DNA from: Paeniglutamicibacter sp. Y32M11
GTDB taxonomy: Bacteria; Actinomycetota; Actinomycetes; Actinomycetales; Micrococcaceae
DNA length: 64,000 nt
Direction: 5' to 3'
NCBI RefSeq assembly: GCF_019285735.1
Contig: NZ_CP079107.1
Location: 3,410,001-3,474,000, forward strand
Shown here: in pieces, positions 35,114 through 43,478 of the stretch
Layout of the letters: each line of letters begins with the position of its first letter
Position numbering within the stretch: position 1 is the stretch's first letter
Position numbers and translations under genes: made by a program
Notes under the pieces: generated by a model
The model's database searches: none
What the model saw: only the letters and a program-made list of their open reading frames with translations
What the model was told of the DNA's origin: nothing

Positions 35114-36615
35114 GCAACGTCTTTATGGGCATGCCAACCCTTCCGGTCTTCGGCGACGGCAACCTCCACATCGAGGAAACCTTCCCCACGGCCGCTCACC
35201 GCGAACTGGGCAATACGCAAATGCGCGCCAATTTGCGCCACGCCACCCACACCATTCGCGATAAGCGCCTGAAGGTAGTGGCGGAGCTTCCCGACTGGGA
35301 AGAATTGCGCGACGCCGGATCCGCCACCAAGAACCTGGTCATGGCCAATTTGCCGGCACTGTTGGAGGAGTTTGAAAAGAACTTCACCGCACGCGGCGGC
35401 ATCATCCACTGGGCTCGCGATGCCCATGAGGCAAATAGCATCGTCGCCGGGCTGATCAAGGAACAAAACACCACCGAGGTCGTCAAGGTTAAGTCCATGG
35501 CCACCCAAGAAATCGGGCTCAATGAGTACCTCGAGGAACAGGGTATCTCGGCCTTCGAGACCGATCTGGCCGAACTGATCGTCCAGTTGGGTCACGATAA
35601 GCCCAGCCACATCTTGGTCCCGGCAATCCACAAAAACCGTACCGAGGTCCGCGATATTTTCCTGGCCGAGATGCCCAACGTGGACCCGAACCTCACCGAT
35701 GAGCCCCGCCTGCTGGCCATGGCCGCCCGTGAACACCTGCGTCGTAAGTTCCTCTCGGCCAAGGTTGCCATCTCCGGTGCCAACTTTGCCCTGGCCGATT
35801 CGGGCACGCTGGCCGTGGTTGAATCCGAGGGCAACGGCCGGATGTGCCTGACGCTGCCCGAAACCCTGATCACCGTGATGGGCATCGAGAAGCTATTGCC
35901 GGGCAAGGAAGACCTCGAGGTCTTTATGCAGCTGCTGCCACGTTCCTCCACCGGCGAGCGCATGAACCCCTACACCTCACTGTGGACGGGAGTCACCGAG
36001 GGTGACGGACCACAGAACGTGCACCTGGTGCTGATGGACAACGGACGCACCGCGGCGTTGGCCGACAAGTACGGGCGCACGGCACTAAATTGCATTCGCT
36101 GTTCGGCCTGCATGAACGTCTGCCCGGTGTACGAGCGCACCGGCGGCCATGCCTACGGATCCACCTACCCGGGCCCCATCGGTGCGATCCTCACCCCGCT
36201 GCTCACCGGCATCACGTCCGAGGAAAACAGCACCCTGCCCTACGCGTCCTCGCTGTGTGGCGCCTGCTACGACGCCTGCCCGGTGAAGATCAACATTCCC
36301 GAGATCCTCGTACACCTACGCGGTGAAGACGTGGACTCCAAGCGCGGGACCAAGAAGCTTCCCTCACAAATGGATCTGATGATGAAGGGCGGGTCTTGGG
36401 CCTTCTCCTCGGGCAAACATCTGGGCCTGTTGGAAAAGGGCTTGCCGTTGGGCAAGCTCGCCGCGGGACGAGATAAGAAGATCAAGGCCCTGCCCGGTAT
36501 CGCCGCCGGGTGGACCCAGTCCCGAGATATCCCCGCTCCCCCGTCGCAGTCCTTCCGCGACTGGTGGAAAAAGGACCATACACCGGTCGCCGCCACCAAT
36601 AAGCAGGAGAAGTAA
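35110..36615 (+). CDS. lutB: Lactate utilization protein LutB (4Fe-4S subunit)
   Basis: The 501-residue protein has an N-terminal LUD domain and two 4Fe-4S motifs, CIRCSACMNVCPVYERTGG and CGACYDACPVKINIP (about residues 330-400). A C-terminal DUF3390-like tail follows. It is the electron-transfer subunit of the LutABC lactate oxidation complex. The ATG at 35110 overlaps the lutA stop; a longer in-frame extension upstream is only an open reading through lutA and is rejected. LutC follows after 4 bp. Confidence 0.95.
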   Translation: MSNVFMGMPTLPVFGDGNLHIEETFPTAAHRELGNTQMRANLRHATHTIRDKRLKVVAELPDWEELRDAGSATKNLVMANLPALLEEFEKNFTARGGIIHWARDAHEANSIVAGLIKEQNTTEVVKVKSMATQEIGLNEYLEEQGISAFETDLAELIVQLGHDKPSHILVPAIHKNRTEVRDIFLAEMPNVDPNLTDEPRLLAMAAREHLRRKFLSAKVAISGANFALADSGTLAVVESEGNGRMCLTLPETLITVMGIEKLLPGKEDLEVFMQLLPRSSTGERMNPYTSLWTGVTEGDGPQNVHLVLMDNGRTAALADKYGRTALNCIRCSACMNVCPVYERTGGHAYGSTYPGPIGAILTPLLTGITSEENSTLPYASSLCGACYDACPVKINIPEILVHLRGEDVDSKRGTKKLPSQMDLMMKGGSWAFSSGKHLGLLEKGLPLGKLAAGRDKKIKALPGIAAGWTQSRDIPAPPSQSFRDWWKKDHTPVAATNKQEK

Positions 36616-36619
36616 AAAG

Positions 36620-37246
36620 ATGAGCGCCAAGGAAGAAATCCTCTCCCGCATCACCTCGGCCCTGCGCGATGCCCCGGCACCGGGCCCCGTCCCCCGGGAG
36701 TACCGCACGTCCTCGGATATGCCGGAGGCCGAGCTGATTGAGCTGCTGGTCGATCGGCTCGAGGACTACAAGGCCCACGTTGACGTGGTGGATCTCCCGC
36801 AGCTTCCGACGACCATTGCCGAGCGCCTGAAGGATGCCACCAGTTTTGTGGTGCCCCACGGCATCGATACCACGTGGCTGCCCGCTGCTGACGCGCGGCG
36901 CCGTATCGATGCTCCGGGCGCCGTGCTCAGTGTGACCGAGCTGGATGGCACCGATGCCGTGTTGACCTCTTCGGCCGTGTCCATCGCCGAGTCCGGCACC
37001 ATAGTGTTGGACGGCAGCGGCGACCAGGGACGTCGCGCGATTTCGTTGGTTCCCGATCACCACGTGTGCGTGGTTCCAGTGTCGTCGATTGTGCGCTTAC
37101 TGCCCGAGGCGATGGCGCGCATGGACATCACCCGCCCGCTGACTTGGATCTCCGGACCGAGCGCCACGAGTGACATCGAGCTCGAACGTGTTGAGGGTGT
37201 GCACGGCCCTCGCCAACTGGACGTCATCATCGTCAAGGGGCTCTAG
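36620..37246 (+). CDS. lutC: Lactate utilization protein LutC
   Basis: The 208-residue LUD-domain protein has SIAESGTIVLDGSGDQGRRA and LVPDHHVCVVPVSSIV in the middle and ends TSDIELERVEGVHGPRQLDV, as in LutC/YkgG. It completes the lutABC operon; all three subunits are needed for lactate oxidation in B. subtilis. It starts 4 bp after lutB, with AGGAGAAG just upstream. Confidence 0.95.
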   Translation: MSAKEEILSRITSALRDAPAPGPVPREYRTSSDMPEAELIELLVDRLEDYKAHVDVVDLPQLPTTIAERLKDATSFVVPHGIDTTWLPAADARRRIDAPGAVLSVTELDGTDAVLTSSAVSIAESGTIVLDGSGDQGRRAISLVPDHHVCVVPVSSIVRLLPEAMARMDITRPLTWISGPSATSDIELERVEGVHGPRQLDVIIVKGL

Positions 37247-37269
37247 GCCTTCCCTCTCCCTACACCCCA

Positions 37270-37306
37270 CGAGGTGGCCTCCCGGGTGGTTCCGGGGGCC
37301 ACCTCG
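37270..37306. terminator. Hairpin after lutABC
   Basis: CGAGGTGGCC (37270-37279) and GGCCACCTCG (37297-37306) form a perfect 10-bp stem, 24 bp after lutC. GC-rich sequence without a T run follows, so termination is probable but not certain. Confidence 0.55.
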
Positions 37307-37405
37307 GCCCCGCCCCCGGGTGGGCGTCCCGTCCGTAATCGGCCCATCCAGCGTCGACTTCAACTCGGTCGCACGTCGTGTCAATCGAGAGTCCGGATCC
37401 GGCAG

Positions 37406-38221
37406 CTAGGCTCCCCCGACATCGCGGCGGCGGAGCGCGAAGACGGCGAGCGCAACGAAAAGGACGTTCAGGCCCGCCAGTCCCCAAAACGCGATCCAGT
37501 CCACGCCGTTGGCCACGGGCTGCCCGCCGAGCGCCCAGTGGTACGGGGAGAATGCGTGCATCCATTTCAAGTCCTCGCCCTGGTTACCCAGCGCGTTGAG
37601 CACGTAGCCCCCGACTGCCACCAGGGAGCCGGCCGCGGTTCCGTGCGTCCGGTGCCCGCCCACGGCCCCTCCCAGCAGCGCCGCCGTTCCGCCGAGCAGG
37701 ACCAGAAGAAGGAACTGCGCCACCGCTTGGAAGAGCGTTCCGGCGTCAAGTCCCAGCTCCGAAGGCCCGTTCAGCGCCAGCACCCCCGCGTAGATCACCG
37801 CCATGAGGAAGGACATGCGCAGCAGCAGTGCCAGGGACCGTTCCAGGACCACCTGCGTGCGCGTCACCCCGTGGGCGAGCGTGAGTTCGAGCAGGCCCGC
37901 ATCCTCGTCCTCGCCGATCGCCGCCGCCCCGGTGCCGATGGCCACCGCCGAGGAGAGCATGAATCCCAGCAGGCCGAAGTAGGTCGCTTGGGCGTAGCCG
38001 GCGCCCGTCGCGATCTGGTCGTAGTTCAGCGCCCGGATCAACTCCTCGGGCAGGGAGGCGAGCAGTTTCTCCATGTCCGGGCCGGCCATGGACGGGTAGA
38101 GGGGAAGGTAGAGCGCCAGCACGGAAACCAGCACCAGGGCCCAGACGAGCGTGGAACGCCAGGTGTCCAGCAGCGCCTTGCCCATCAGCGGCAAGATCGG
38201 GCGGCGGGCGTCGGGCGTCAT
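37406..38221 (-). CDS. ABC-2 type exporter permease
   Basis: The 271-residue protein has six hydrophobic helices. The region between helices 2 and 4 (AIGEDEDAGLLELTLAHGVT, RTQVVLERSLALLL) is the usual ABC-2 coupling area. Its start overlaps the stop of the upstream ATPase gene by four bases. Together they would form a two-gene exporter, with the cargo (drug, lipid or antimicrobial) unknown. The gene has clearly higher GC than lutABC next to it. Confidence 0.82.
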   Translation of the reverse strand: MTPDARRPILPLMGKALLDTWRSTLVWALVLVSVLALYLPLYPSMAGPDMEKLLASLPEELIRALNYDQIATGAGYAQATYFGLLGFMLSSAVAIGTGAAAIGEDEDAGLLELTLAHGVTRTQVVLERSLALLLRMSFLMAVIYAGVLALNGPSELGLDAGTLFQAVAQFLLLVLLGGTAALLGGAVGGHRTHGTAAGSLVAVGGYVLNALGNQGEDLKWMHAFSPYHWALGGQPVANGVDWIAFWGLAGLNVLFVALAVFALRRRDVGGA

Positions 38222-39165
38222 TGCCGCGACTCCCCCGCGCGATGGCGTCCATTCCCGGGGAGGGAACCGTAAAGCTCGAGCACCGCTTCCTCTAGGTCCG
38301 GCTCCTCAAGGACCAGGTCGAGCACCTCGACCCCGGCCAGGGCGTGCAGAAGCGCACCGACCTCGCCGGAGAAACGCGCCTCCAGCGCCCCGGCCCCGTC
38401 GCCGAGCCGTTCGGTGTCCAGCAGCTCCAGGCCGGGGAGCGGTTCCAGCGCCGCGGCAAGTGTCTCGGGATCGGTGGAGGCCAGGACGCGCAGCCGGCGA
38501 CGGGCACCTGCCCGCAGCTCCTGAACCGTGGCGGTGCGCACGATCAATCCGTCGCGCAGGATCGCTACGCGGTCCGCCGCCTGTTCAATCTCCCCGATCA
38601 GGTGGGAGGAGAGGAAGAGCGTCTGCCCGCGCCCGCGGGCGTCCTCCACCATCCCGAGGAATTCGCGCTGCATCAGTGGGTCCAGGCCGGAGGTGGGTTC
38701 GTCAAGGATTAGCAGCTCCGGATCGTGCATGAACGCCTGCACCAGCCCAAGTTTCTGTTTGTTGCCCTTGGAGAGCTTGCGCGACTGCCGGTCCAGTTCG
38801 AGTCCCAGGCGCGCGGCCAGTTCCTCGACGCGGCCGGGGGCCACCGGCCCGCTGATGGCGGCAAAGTGTTCCATCATCCGCCGCCCGGTGATCCGTCGCT
38901 CTAGGGCGAGTTCGCCCGGGAGGTATCCGATGCGGCGCCGGATCTCGGGGCCTGCCCGGCGCGGATCGGTGCCGAGCACCCGCACCTTCCCGGCCGTGGG
39001 CCTGATGATGTCCAACAGGCAGCGCATGGCGGTGGTCTTGCCTGCGCCATTGGGCCCGATCACTCCGAAGACGCTGCCGCGCGGGATTTCGAAGTCAATG
39101 CCACGCAGGGCCTCGCGGTGGGCGAAGCTCTTGGCAAGGCCCTGCACCTCGATGACGTTCTCCAT
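38218..39165 (-). CDS. ABC exporter ATP-binding protein
   Basis: The 315-residue protein has Walker A GPNGAGKTT (about residues 36-44), the variant signature LSKGNKQKLGLVQA, Walker B LLILDEPTSGLDP and the H-loop FLSSHLIGE. A C-terminal domain of about 90 residues follows. The LSKGN signature is common in ABC-2 exporters of the DrrA/BcrA type. It is the first gene of the pair with the permease at 37406-38221. No regulator gene directly adjoins it. Confidence 0.88.
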   Translation of the reverse strand: MENVIEVQGLAKSFAHREALRGIDFEIPRGSVFGVIGPNGAGKTTAMRCLLDIIRPTAGKVRVLGTDPRRAGPEIRRRIGYLPGELALERRITGRRMMEHFAAISGPVAPGRVEELAARLGLELDRQSRKLSKGNKQKLGLVQAFMHDPELLILDEPTSGLDPLMQREFLGMVEDARGRGQTLFLSSHLIGEIEQAADRVAILRDGLIVRTATVQELRAGARRRLRVLASTDPETLAAALEPLPGLELLDTERLGDGAGALEARFSGEVGALLHALAGVEVLDLVLEEPDLEEAVLELYGSLPGNGRHRAGESRQ

Positions 39166-39310
39166 GTCGCGTCCCTTCCCAGGGTTCCCGCTTCGGGGCT
39201 CCCAGCCTCATTCTCGTCCCTGCGCCCGATCAATGCCAGAGGACCGCATGACATGGGCCGTTGTTGCCCGCGGCCGGCGCAATCGAAAAGGGTCTATTCC
39301 GGCGCCGGCT

Positions 39311-40135
39311 CTACCCGGGCGAAGGCGGCTGGCCCCGGTCCGGCCCCGAGCCGCCGGCCACCTCGCTCAGCCGCTCTTCCAACAGTTTGGCGGTGCGCGC
39401 CGTCTCTGCGAGCAGGCCCGCGTCGAAGACCTCCCGGAAGCGGGATTGTGGGATGGCCACACTGATGCCGCAGACCACTTCGCCGTCGGCGTTGGTGATG
39501 GCCATCCCCAATGCGCTGACCCCCTCTTCTGTCCCTTCGAAGTTGGCAGCGAACCCGCGTTCCCGAACGAATCCGAGTTCGCGCACCAGCGCGGCATAGT
39601 CCGCCTCATTAAGTCTGCGCGCGCTGGCCGTTTCCCCGCAGAAGAGCTGCTCGAGCTCGTTCGGGGCGAGCCGGGCCAACATGGCCTTGCCTGCCGAAGC
39701 ACGATGGGCCGGTAGCACCGCACCTTGGCGGTCGCCGACGCGTACCGGTTTCGAACCCTCGATGGTCGATAGGAAGCGGACTTCCCCGCCCACTCGTACC
39801 ATCAGGTTCACGGTTTCCCGCACCGTGGCCGCCAGGTCCTCCAGCAACGGCTGCGCCAGGGCACGCAGCTCGCTGATCCGGCCGTGGCCTGCCGGTCCGG
39901 CCCCGAGCGCGGGACCGGGAACGTAACCGCGGCCCCTCGCGCGTTCGGCAAAGCCGCGATAGATGAGCATGGCCAGCAGTCGGTGGGCGGTGGAGGGCGA
40001 GACTCCGAGCTCGGCGGCCGCGTCCTTGAGCCGGAGGGAACCATGGTCTCGCAACAGCTCAATGAGCTTCAGGGCGTTGTCGACCGCCTCGATGGGGTAG
40101 CGGGGGATCTCGCGGCTGACCCGTAATTTCTGCAC
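39311..40135 (-). CDS. IclR-family regulator, divergent from the AAHS carrier gene
   Basis: The 274-residue protein has a helix-turn-helix (LKDAAAELGVSPSTAHRLLA, about residues 36-55) and an IclR effector domain with HRASAGKAMLARLAPNELEQ. The start is GTG at 40135. A perfect -10 TATAAT ends only 6 nt before it, so the mRNA is probably leaderless. It shares a 48-bp gap with the carrier gene and most likely controls it in response to the transported aromatic acid. Confidence 0.9.
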   Translation of the reverse strand: MQKLRVSREIPRYPIEAVDNALKLIELLRDHGSLRLKDAAAELGVSPSTAHRLLAMLIYRGFAERARGRGYVPGPALGAGPAGHGRISELRALAQPLLEDLAATVRETVNLMVRVGGEVRFLSTIEGSKPVRVGDRQGAVLPAHRASAGKAMLARLAPNELEQLFCGETASARRLNEADYAALVRELGFVRERGFAANFEGTEEGVSALGMAITNADGEVVCGISVAIPQSRFREVFDAGLLAETARTAKLLEERLSEVAGGSGPDRGQPPSPG

Positions 40136-40141
40136 TACAGA

Positions 40142-40147
40142 ATTATA
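40142..40147 (-). promoter_or_regulatory. -10 element of a probable leaderless promoter
   Basis: TATAAT on the minus strand lies 6 nt from the GTG start of the IclR gene, the spacing expected when transcription begins at the start codon. Confidence 0.5.
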
Positions 40148-40183
40148 CGGTCCGTCATACTGAGACCGGCAACACTTGTACCT

Positions 40184-41482
40184 ATGACTTTTTCCACATC
40201 GAGCGCCGTTGCGGGTCCTACCGGACAGACCATGGGCGATTCGGCGCAGCCGGCAAAACCCAGGAACATCTCAAACCGCAAGGCCGTGCTGGCCATTGTG
40301 ACCTGCTGGCTGCTGGTGGTTTTTGATGGATATGACCTCATTGTGTACGGCACCGTGCAGTCCTCGCTGCTGGCGATCGATGACTGGGGCCTGACCCCAG
40401 CGACGATGGGCACCATCGGTTCGCTGGCCTTCGTGGGCATGATGATCGGTGCGCTCGGAGCCGGCCGTTTGTCGGACATGTTGGGACGACGCCGCACCAT
40501 CCTTGCCTGTGCGATCATCTTCTCCACGCTCACCGTCCTGTGCGCCTTCGCCCCCAACCCCCTGGTATTCGGTGCCCTCAGGCTCTTGTCCGGCATCGGT
40601 CTGGGCGGACTGGTTCCCTCCGCCAACGCCATGGTCGCCGAACTTGTGCCAGATCGCTGGCGTTCGACCATGGCCACCTTGATGATGTCGGGGGTGCCGA
40701 TTGGTGGTTCAATCGCCGCCGTCACCGGCATCTGGGTTATCCCCGCGTTCGGCTGGGAAGCCATGTTCCTCATAGCGATCATTGCTCTGGTAGTCGTAGT
40801 TCCCTTGGGGTTCCGCTACCTGCCCGAAACGCTGTCCTTCAAGCACCGCAGCGGACCCGGCGCACGCCGCGGCTCGGGCTTCGGCCAGCTGCTACGCGCC
40901 CCCTATGCCGGCGCCTCGATACTCTTCGCCGTTGCCTCACTGGCCATCCTCTTCGCTTGGTACGGTCTGGGCACCTGGCTGCCCAACCTCATGGAACAAG
41001 CCGGCTATGACCTGGGATCCGCGCTCACCTTTGCACTGGCTCTGAATTTGGGTGCCGTGGCAGGCTCCGTCGTCACGGCCTGGGCCGGAGACCGCTTCGG
41101 GGCTTCGCCCACGGCAGCAGCCGCCGCTTTGGTGGCAGGTATTGGCCTGGCTGTGATCATGACTTCGCCACCGGTCGGCGTTGTCTACGCGATGCTGATC
41201 CTTGCCGGTGTGGGCACACATGGCACCGCCGCACTGCTGATTGCCGCCGTGGCTAACCACTACCCTGAGCGTTTGCGCGGCACCGCGCTGGGCTGGGCAA
41301 TGGGTATGGGCCGCATTGGCGCCGTCGCCGCTCCGCAGGTCGGAGGCTTGCTGCTGGCCTCCGGGCTTGGGGTGAACTCGAACTTCATGGCTTTCGCCTT
41401 CGGCGCGGTGTTGGCCGCGGTTCTATTCGCCGTCATTGCATTCCGGGTCAAGCCCGTGGCAGATCCGGCGGAGCGGGGCTAG
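40184..41482 (+). CDS. AAHS-type aromatic acid:H+ symporter (MFS)
   Basis: The 432-residue protein has the AAHS hallmark VVFDGYDLIVYGTV in helix 1, with the acidic residue needed for aromatic acid transport. LSDMLGRRRT follows helix 2 and RYLPETLSF follows helix 6. PcaK, BenK and GenK belong to this group, so the likely substrate is a benzoate-type or other aromatic acid. No ring-cleavage gene is adjacent. The divergent IclR gene is the probable regulator. Confidence 0.9.
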   Translation: MTFSTSSAVAGPTGQTMGDSAQPAKPRNISNRKAVLAIVTCWLLVVFDGYDLIVYGTVQSSLLAIDDWGLTPATMGTIGSLAFVGMMIGALGAGRLSDMLGRRRTILACAIIFSTLTVLCAFAPNPLVFGALRLLSGIGLGGLVPSANAMVAELVPDRWRSTMATLMMSGVPIGGSIAAVTGIWVIPAFGWEAMFLIAIIALVVVVPLGFRYLPETLSFKHRSGPGARRGSGFGQLLRAPYAGASILFAVASLAILFAWYGLGTWLPNLMEQAGYDLGSALTFALALNLGAVAGSVVTAWAGDRFGASPTAAAAALVAGIGLAVIMTSPPVGVVYAMLILAGVGTHGTAALLIAAVANHYPERLRGTALGWAMGMGRIGAVAAPQVGGLLLASGLGVNSNFMAFAFGAVLAAVLFAVIAFRVKPVADPAERG

Positions 41483-41545
41483 AAGCCCATTCCGGACGAC
41501 TCTTCGTTCAGAAAAGCCGAAGTACGGGCGCTCCCGGCGTCAGAA

Positions 41546-41591
41546 GCGTCGAAGCGTCGAAGCGTCGAAGCGTCGAAGCGTCGAAGCGTCG
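41546..41591. repeat. 8-bp tandem repeat GCGTCGAA
   Basis: Five complete copies begin at 41546, 41554, 41562, 41570 and 41578, followed by a partial sixth copy. The array lies in the gap between the convergent AAHS and flavoprotein genes, outside any coding region I support. Confidence 0.95.
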
Positions 41592-41606
41592 GCAATTTTC
41601 ATCCAA

Positions 41607-41643
41607 AGCTGTGGCCCGGCAGGGAATCTGCGGGGCCACAGCT
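41607..41643. terminator. Hairpin between the AAHS and flavoprotein genes
   Basis: AGCTGTGGCCC and GGGCCACAGCT form a perfect 11-bp stem around a 15-nt loop in a convergent gap. Only a short T stretch is present on the minus side. Confidence 0.6.
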
Positions 41644-41661
41644 CAACGCCGCGATCGAAGA

Positions 41662-43401
41662 CTACTCCACCAGCTTCCCGACGCTCGAGACCTCCTTGAT
41701 TAACTCGGCGACCTCCACGGAAATATCCGGGATTTGTTCACGAACAATTCCTGCGGACGGGGACCACACCAGGTTCACCTGCAGTTCCGGATCCATTTGC
41801 GGGTAGTCACTGCGGTTGTGGCAACCGCGGGTTTCCTTGCGTTCCAGCGCAGCCTCGAGGGTAGCGCGGGCAGCCAGTGCGGAACCCAATAGATCGAAGG
41901 CGTGGGCGAGGTCCTGGTATCCGGCAATATCCGGGTGGATCCCCACATTTTCCATCCGCGCTTCGATCTGAGCCAGCTTGGCCAACCCGGCTTTCAGCCC
42001 GTCCTCATCACGCACTACTCCCGCGTGTTCGGTCATCATATTGCGGATGGCCCGCTGCAACTCCCGGACGTTTTCCTGCCCGTCCGCCACCAATAGGTCA
42101 TCGATCTCCGCCCGGGCGCCGGCAATGGCTTCGGCCGAACGCTGCTGAGAATCCAATCCGGCGGAGTACTTCGCCGCGGCGCGTGCCACGATGCGGCCAA
42201 AGACCAACAGCTCGATCAGCGAGTTGCCACCCAACCGGTTCGCTCCGTGCAATCCGCTGGAGGCCTCACCGATCGCGTACAGGCCCTGGACATCGGTGCT
42301 GTGATCCTCGGGACGCACCCAGACCCCGCCCATCGAATAGTGCGCGGTGGGGGCAATCTCGATCGGCTCGGCGGTGATATCGAGCATCTGCGTTTCCATC
42401 ATGGTTTGGTACACCCGAGGCAGTCGCTCCATGATGACCTCCCGAGACAGATGGGAAACGTCAAGCCAGATTCCACCGTTCTTGGTTCCGCGACCTTCCT
42501 TGATCTCGGTATAGGCCGCCAACGCCACCCGGTCTCGGGTGGAGAGTTCCTTACGGATCGGATCGTAGCGTTCCATGAAGCGCTCCCCCAGCGCATTGCG
42601 CAGGATGCCGCCCTCTCCGCGGGCGGCTTCGGAGATTAGGGTGCCGGCGGCATTTTCCGGTTCGATGATGCCCGAGGGGTGGAACTGGACCAGTTCGGGA
42701 TCCCGCAACCGAGCTCCGGCGTCCACGGCCAGGCGGAAGGAGTCACCGGTGTTTTCATCCCTGCGCGAGGAGGTGCGGCGCCAGATGCGGGTGTGGCCGC
42801 CGGCGGCGAGAATCACGGAGTCGGCATGGATGAGGTATCGCTTGCCGGTGTTGATGTCGAAACCATACGCGCCAAAGATCTGGTTGTCTTTCACCAGCAA
42901 ACGCGTGACGTAGACCGAATCGAGGATCGGGATTTTCAGCTCTTCGGCCCGGTTCACGAGGCTGCGCTGGATTTCCAGTCCGGTATAGTCACCGGCAAAG
43001 GCGGTGCGGCGGAAGGTGTGCGCACCGAAGAAACGCTGCGAGATCCGGCCGTCCTCCTCACGGGCGAAACCCATGCCGTAGCGTTCCAGATCGCCGATCC
43101 CCTGCGCCGCTCCGCGGGCAACAATTTCGACGGTGTGTGGGTTGGCCAGGAAGTAACTTTCCTTGATGGTGTCGGCCGCGTGTTGCTGCCAGGTGTCGTC
43201 CTTGTCCATGGTGCCCAGCGCGGCGTTGATGCCTCCGGCAGCCAGCGAGGTGTGGGCGTCATTGCGCGGACGCTTGCCCAGAGCGAGGACGTCCACCCCC
43301 ATTTCTGCCAGCTCGATGGCCGCCCGAAGGCCCGAACCGCCGGTGCCAATGACCAGGACCGTAGTGGAAATCTGTTGCTCATTCTTGGGTTGGTTTCTCA
43401 T
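41662..43401 (-). CDS. Fumarate reductase/succinate dehydrogenase-type flavoprotein, standalone
   Basis: The 579-residue protein has the FAD motif VLVIGTGGSGLRAAIELAEM. It also has AHTSLAAGGINAALG, where the His is at the position that covalently holds FAD in SDH/FRD, and the substrate/catalytic segment HGANRLGGNSLIELLVFG. The C-terminal RGCHNRSDYP is typical of SDH-like proteins; L-aspartate oxidase usually lacks the FAD-linking His. No iron-sulfur or membrane subunit is adjacent. The ATG at 43401 is preferred over 43455, which would leave almost no promoter. A divergent LysR gene lies 77 bp away. Confidence 0.82.
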   Translation of the reverse strand: MRNQPKNEQQISTTVLVIGTGGSGLRAAIELAEMGVDVLALGKRPRNDAHTSLAAGGINAALGTMDKDDTWQQHAADTIKESYFLANPHTVEIVARGAAQGIGDLERYGMGFAREEDGRISQRFFGAHTFRRTAFAGDYTGLEIQRSLVNRAEELKIPILDSVYVTRLLVKDNQIFGAYGFDINTGKRYLIHADSVILAAGGHTRIWRRTSSRRDENTGDSFRLAVDAGARLRDPELVQFHPSGIIEPENAAGTLISEAARGEGGILRNALGERFMERYDPIRKELSTRDRVALAAYTEIKEGRGTKNGGIWLDVSHLSREVIMERLPRVYQTMMETQMLDITAEPIEIAPTAHYSMGGVWVRPEDHSTDVQGLYAIGEASSGLHGANRLGGNSLIELLVFGRIVARAAAKYSAGLDSQQRSAEAIAGARAEIDDLLVADGQENVRELQRAIRNMMTEHAGVVRDEDGLKAGLAKLAQIEARMENVGIHPDIAGYQDLAHAFDLLGSALAARATLEAALERKETRGCHNRSDYPQMDPELQVNLVWSPSAGIVREQIPDISVEVAELIKEVSSVGKLVE

Positions 43402-43428
43402 GTCTTCAACGCTAAGAAGGCTTCCACG

Positions 43429-43443
43429 ATTAGTCCAATGAAT
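43429..43443. promoter_or_regulatory. Possible LysR-type box
   Basis: ATTAGTCCAATGAAT has the ATT-N9-AAT / T-N11-A form of LysR-type binding sites. It lies in the 77-bp gap between the flavoprotein and the LysR gene. Confidence 0.35.
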
Positions 43444-43478
43444 CATTTGAGTCATGTCGATGCATATAAGCTATCAAT

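Noticed and set aside
41662-43401. L-aspartate oxidase (nadB)
   Set aside because: The FAD-linking His is retained and no nadA or nadC is adjacent, so SDH/FRD type is more likely, though not proven.
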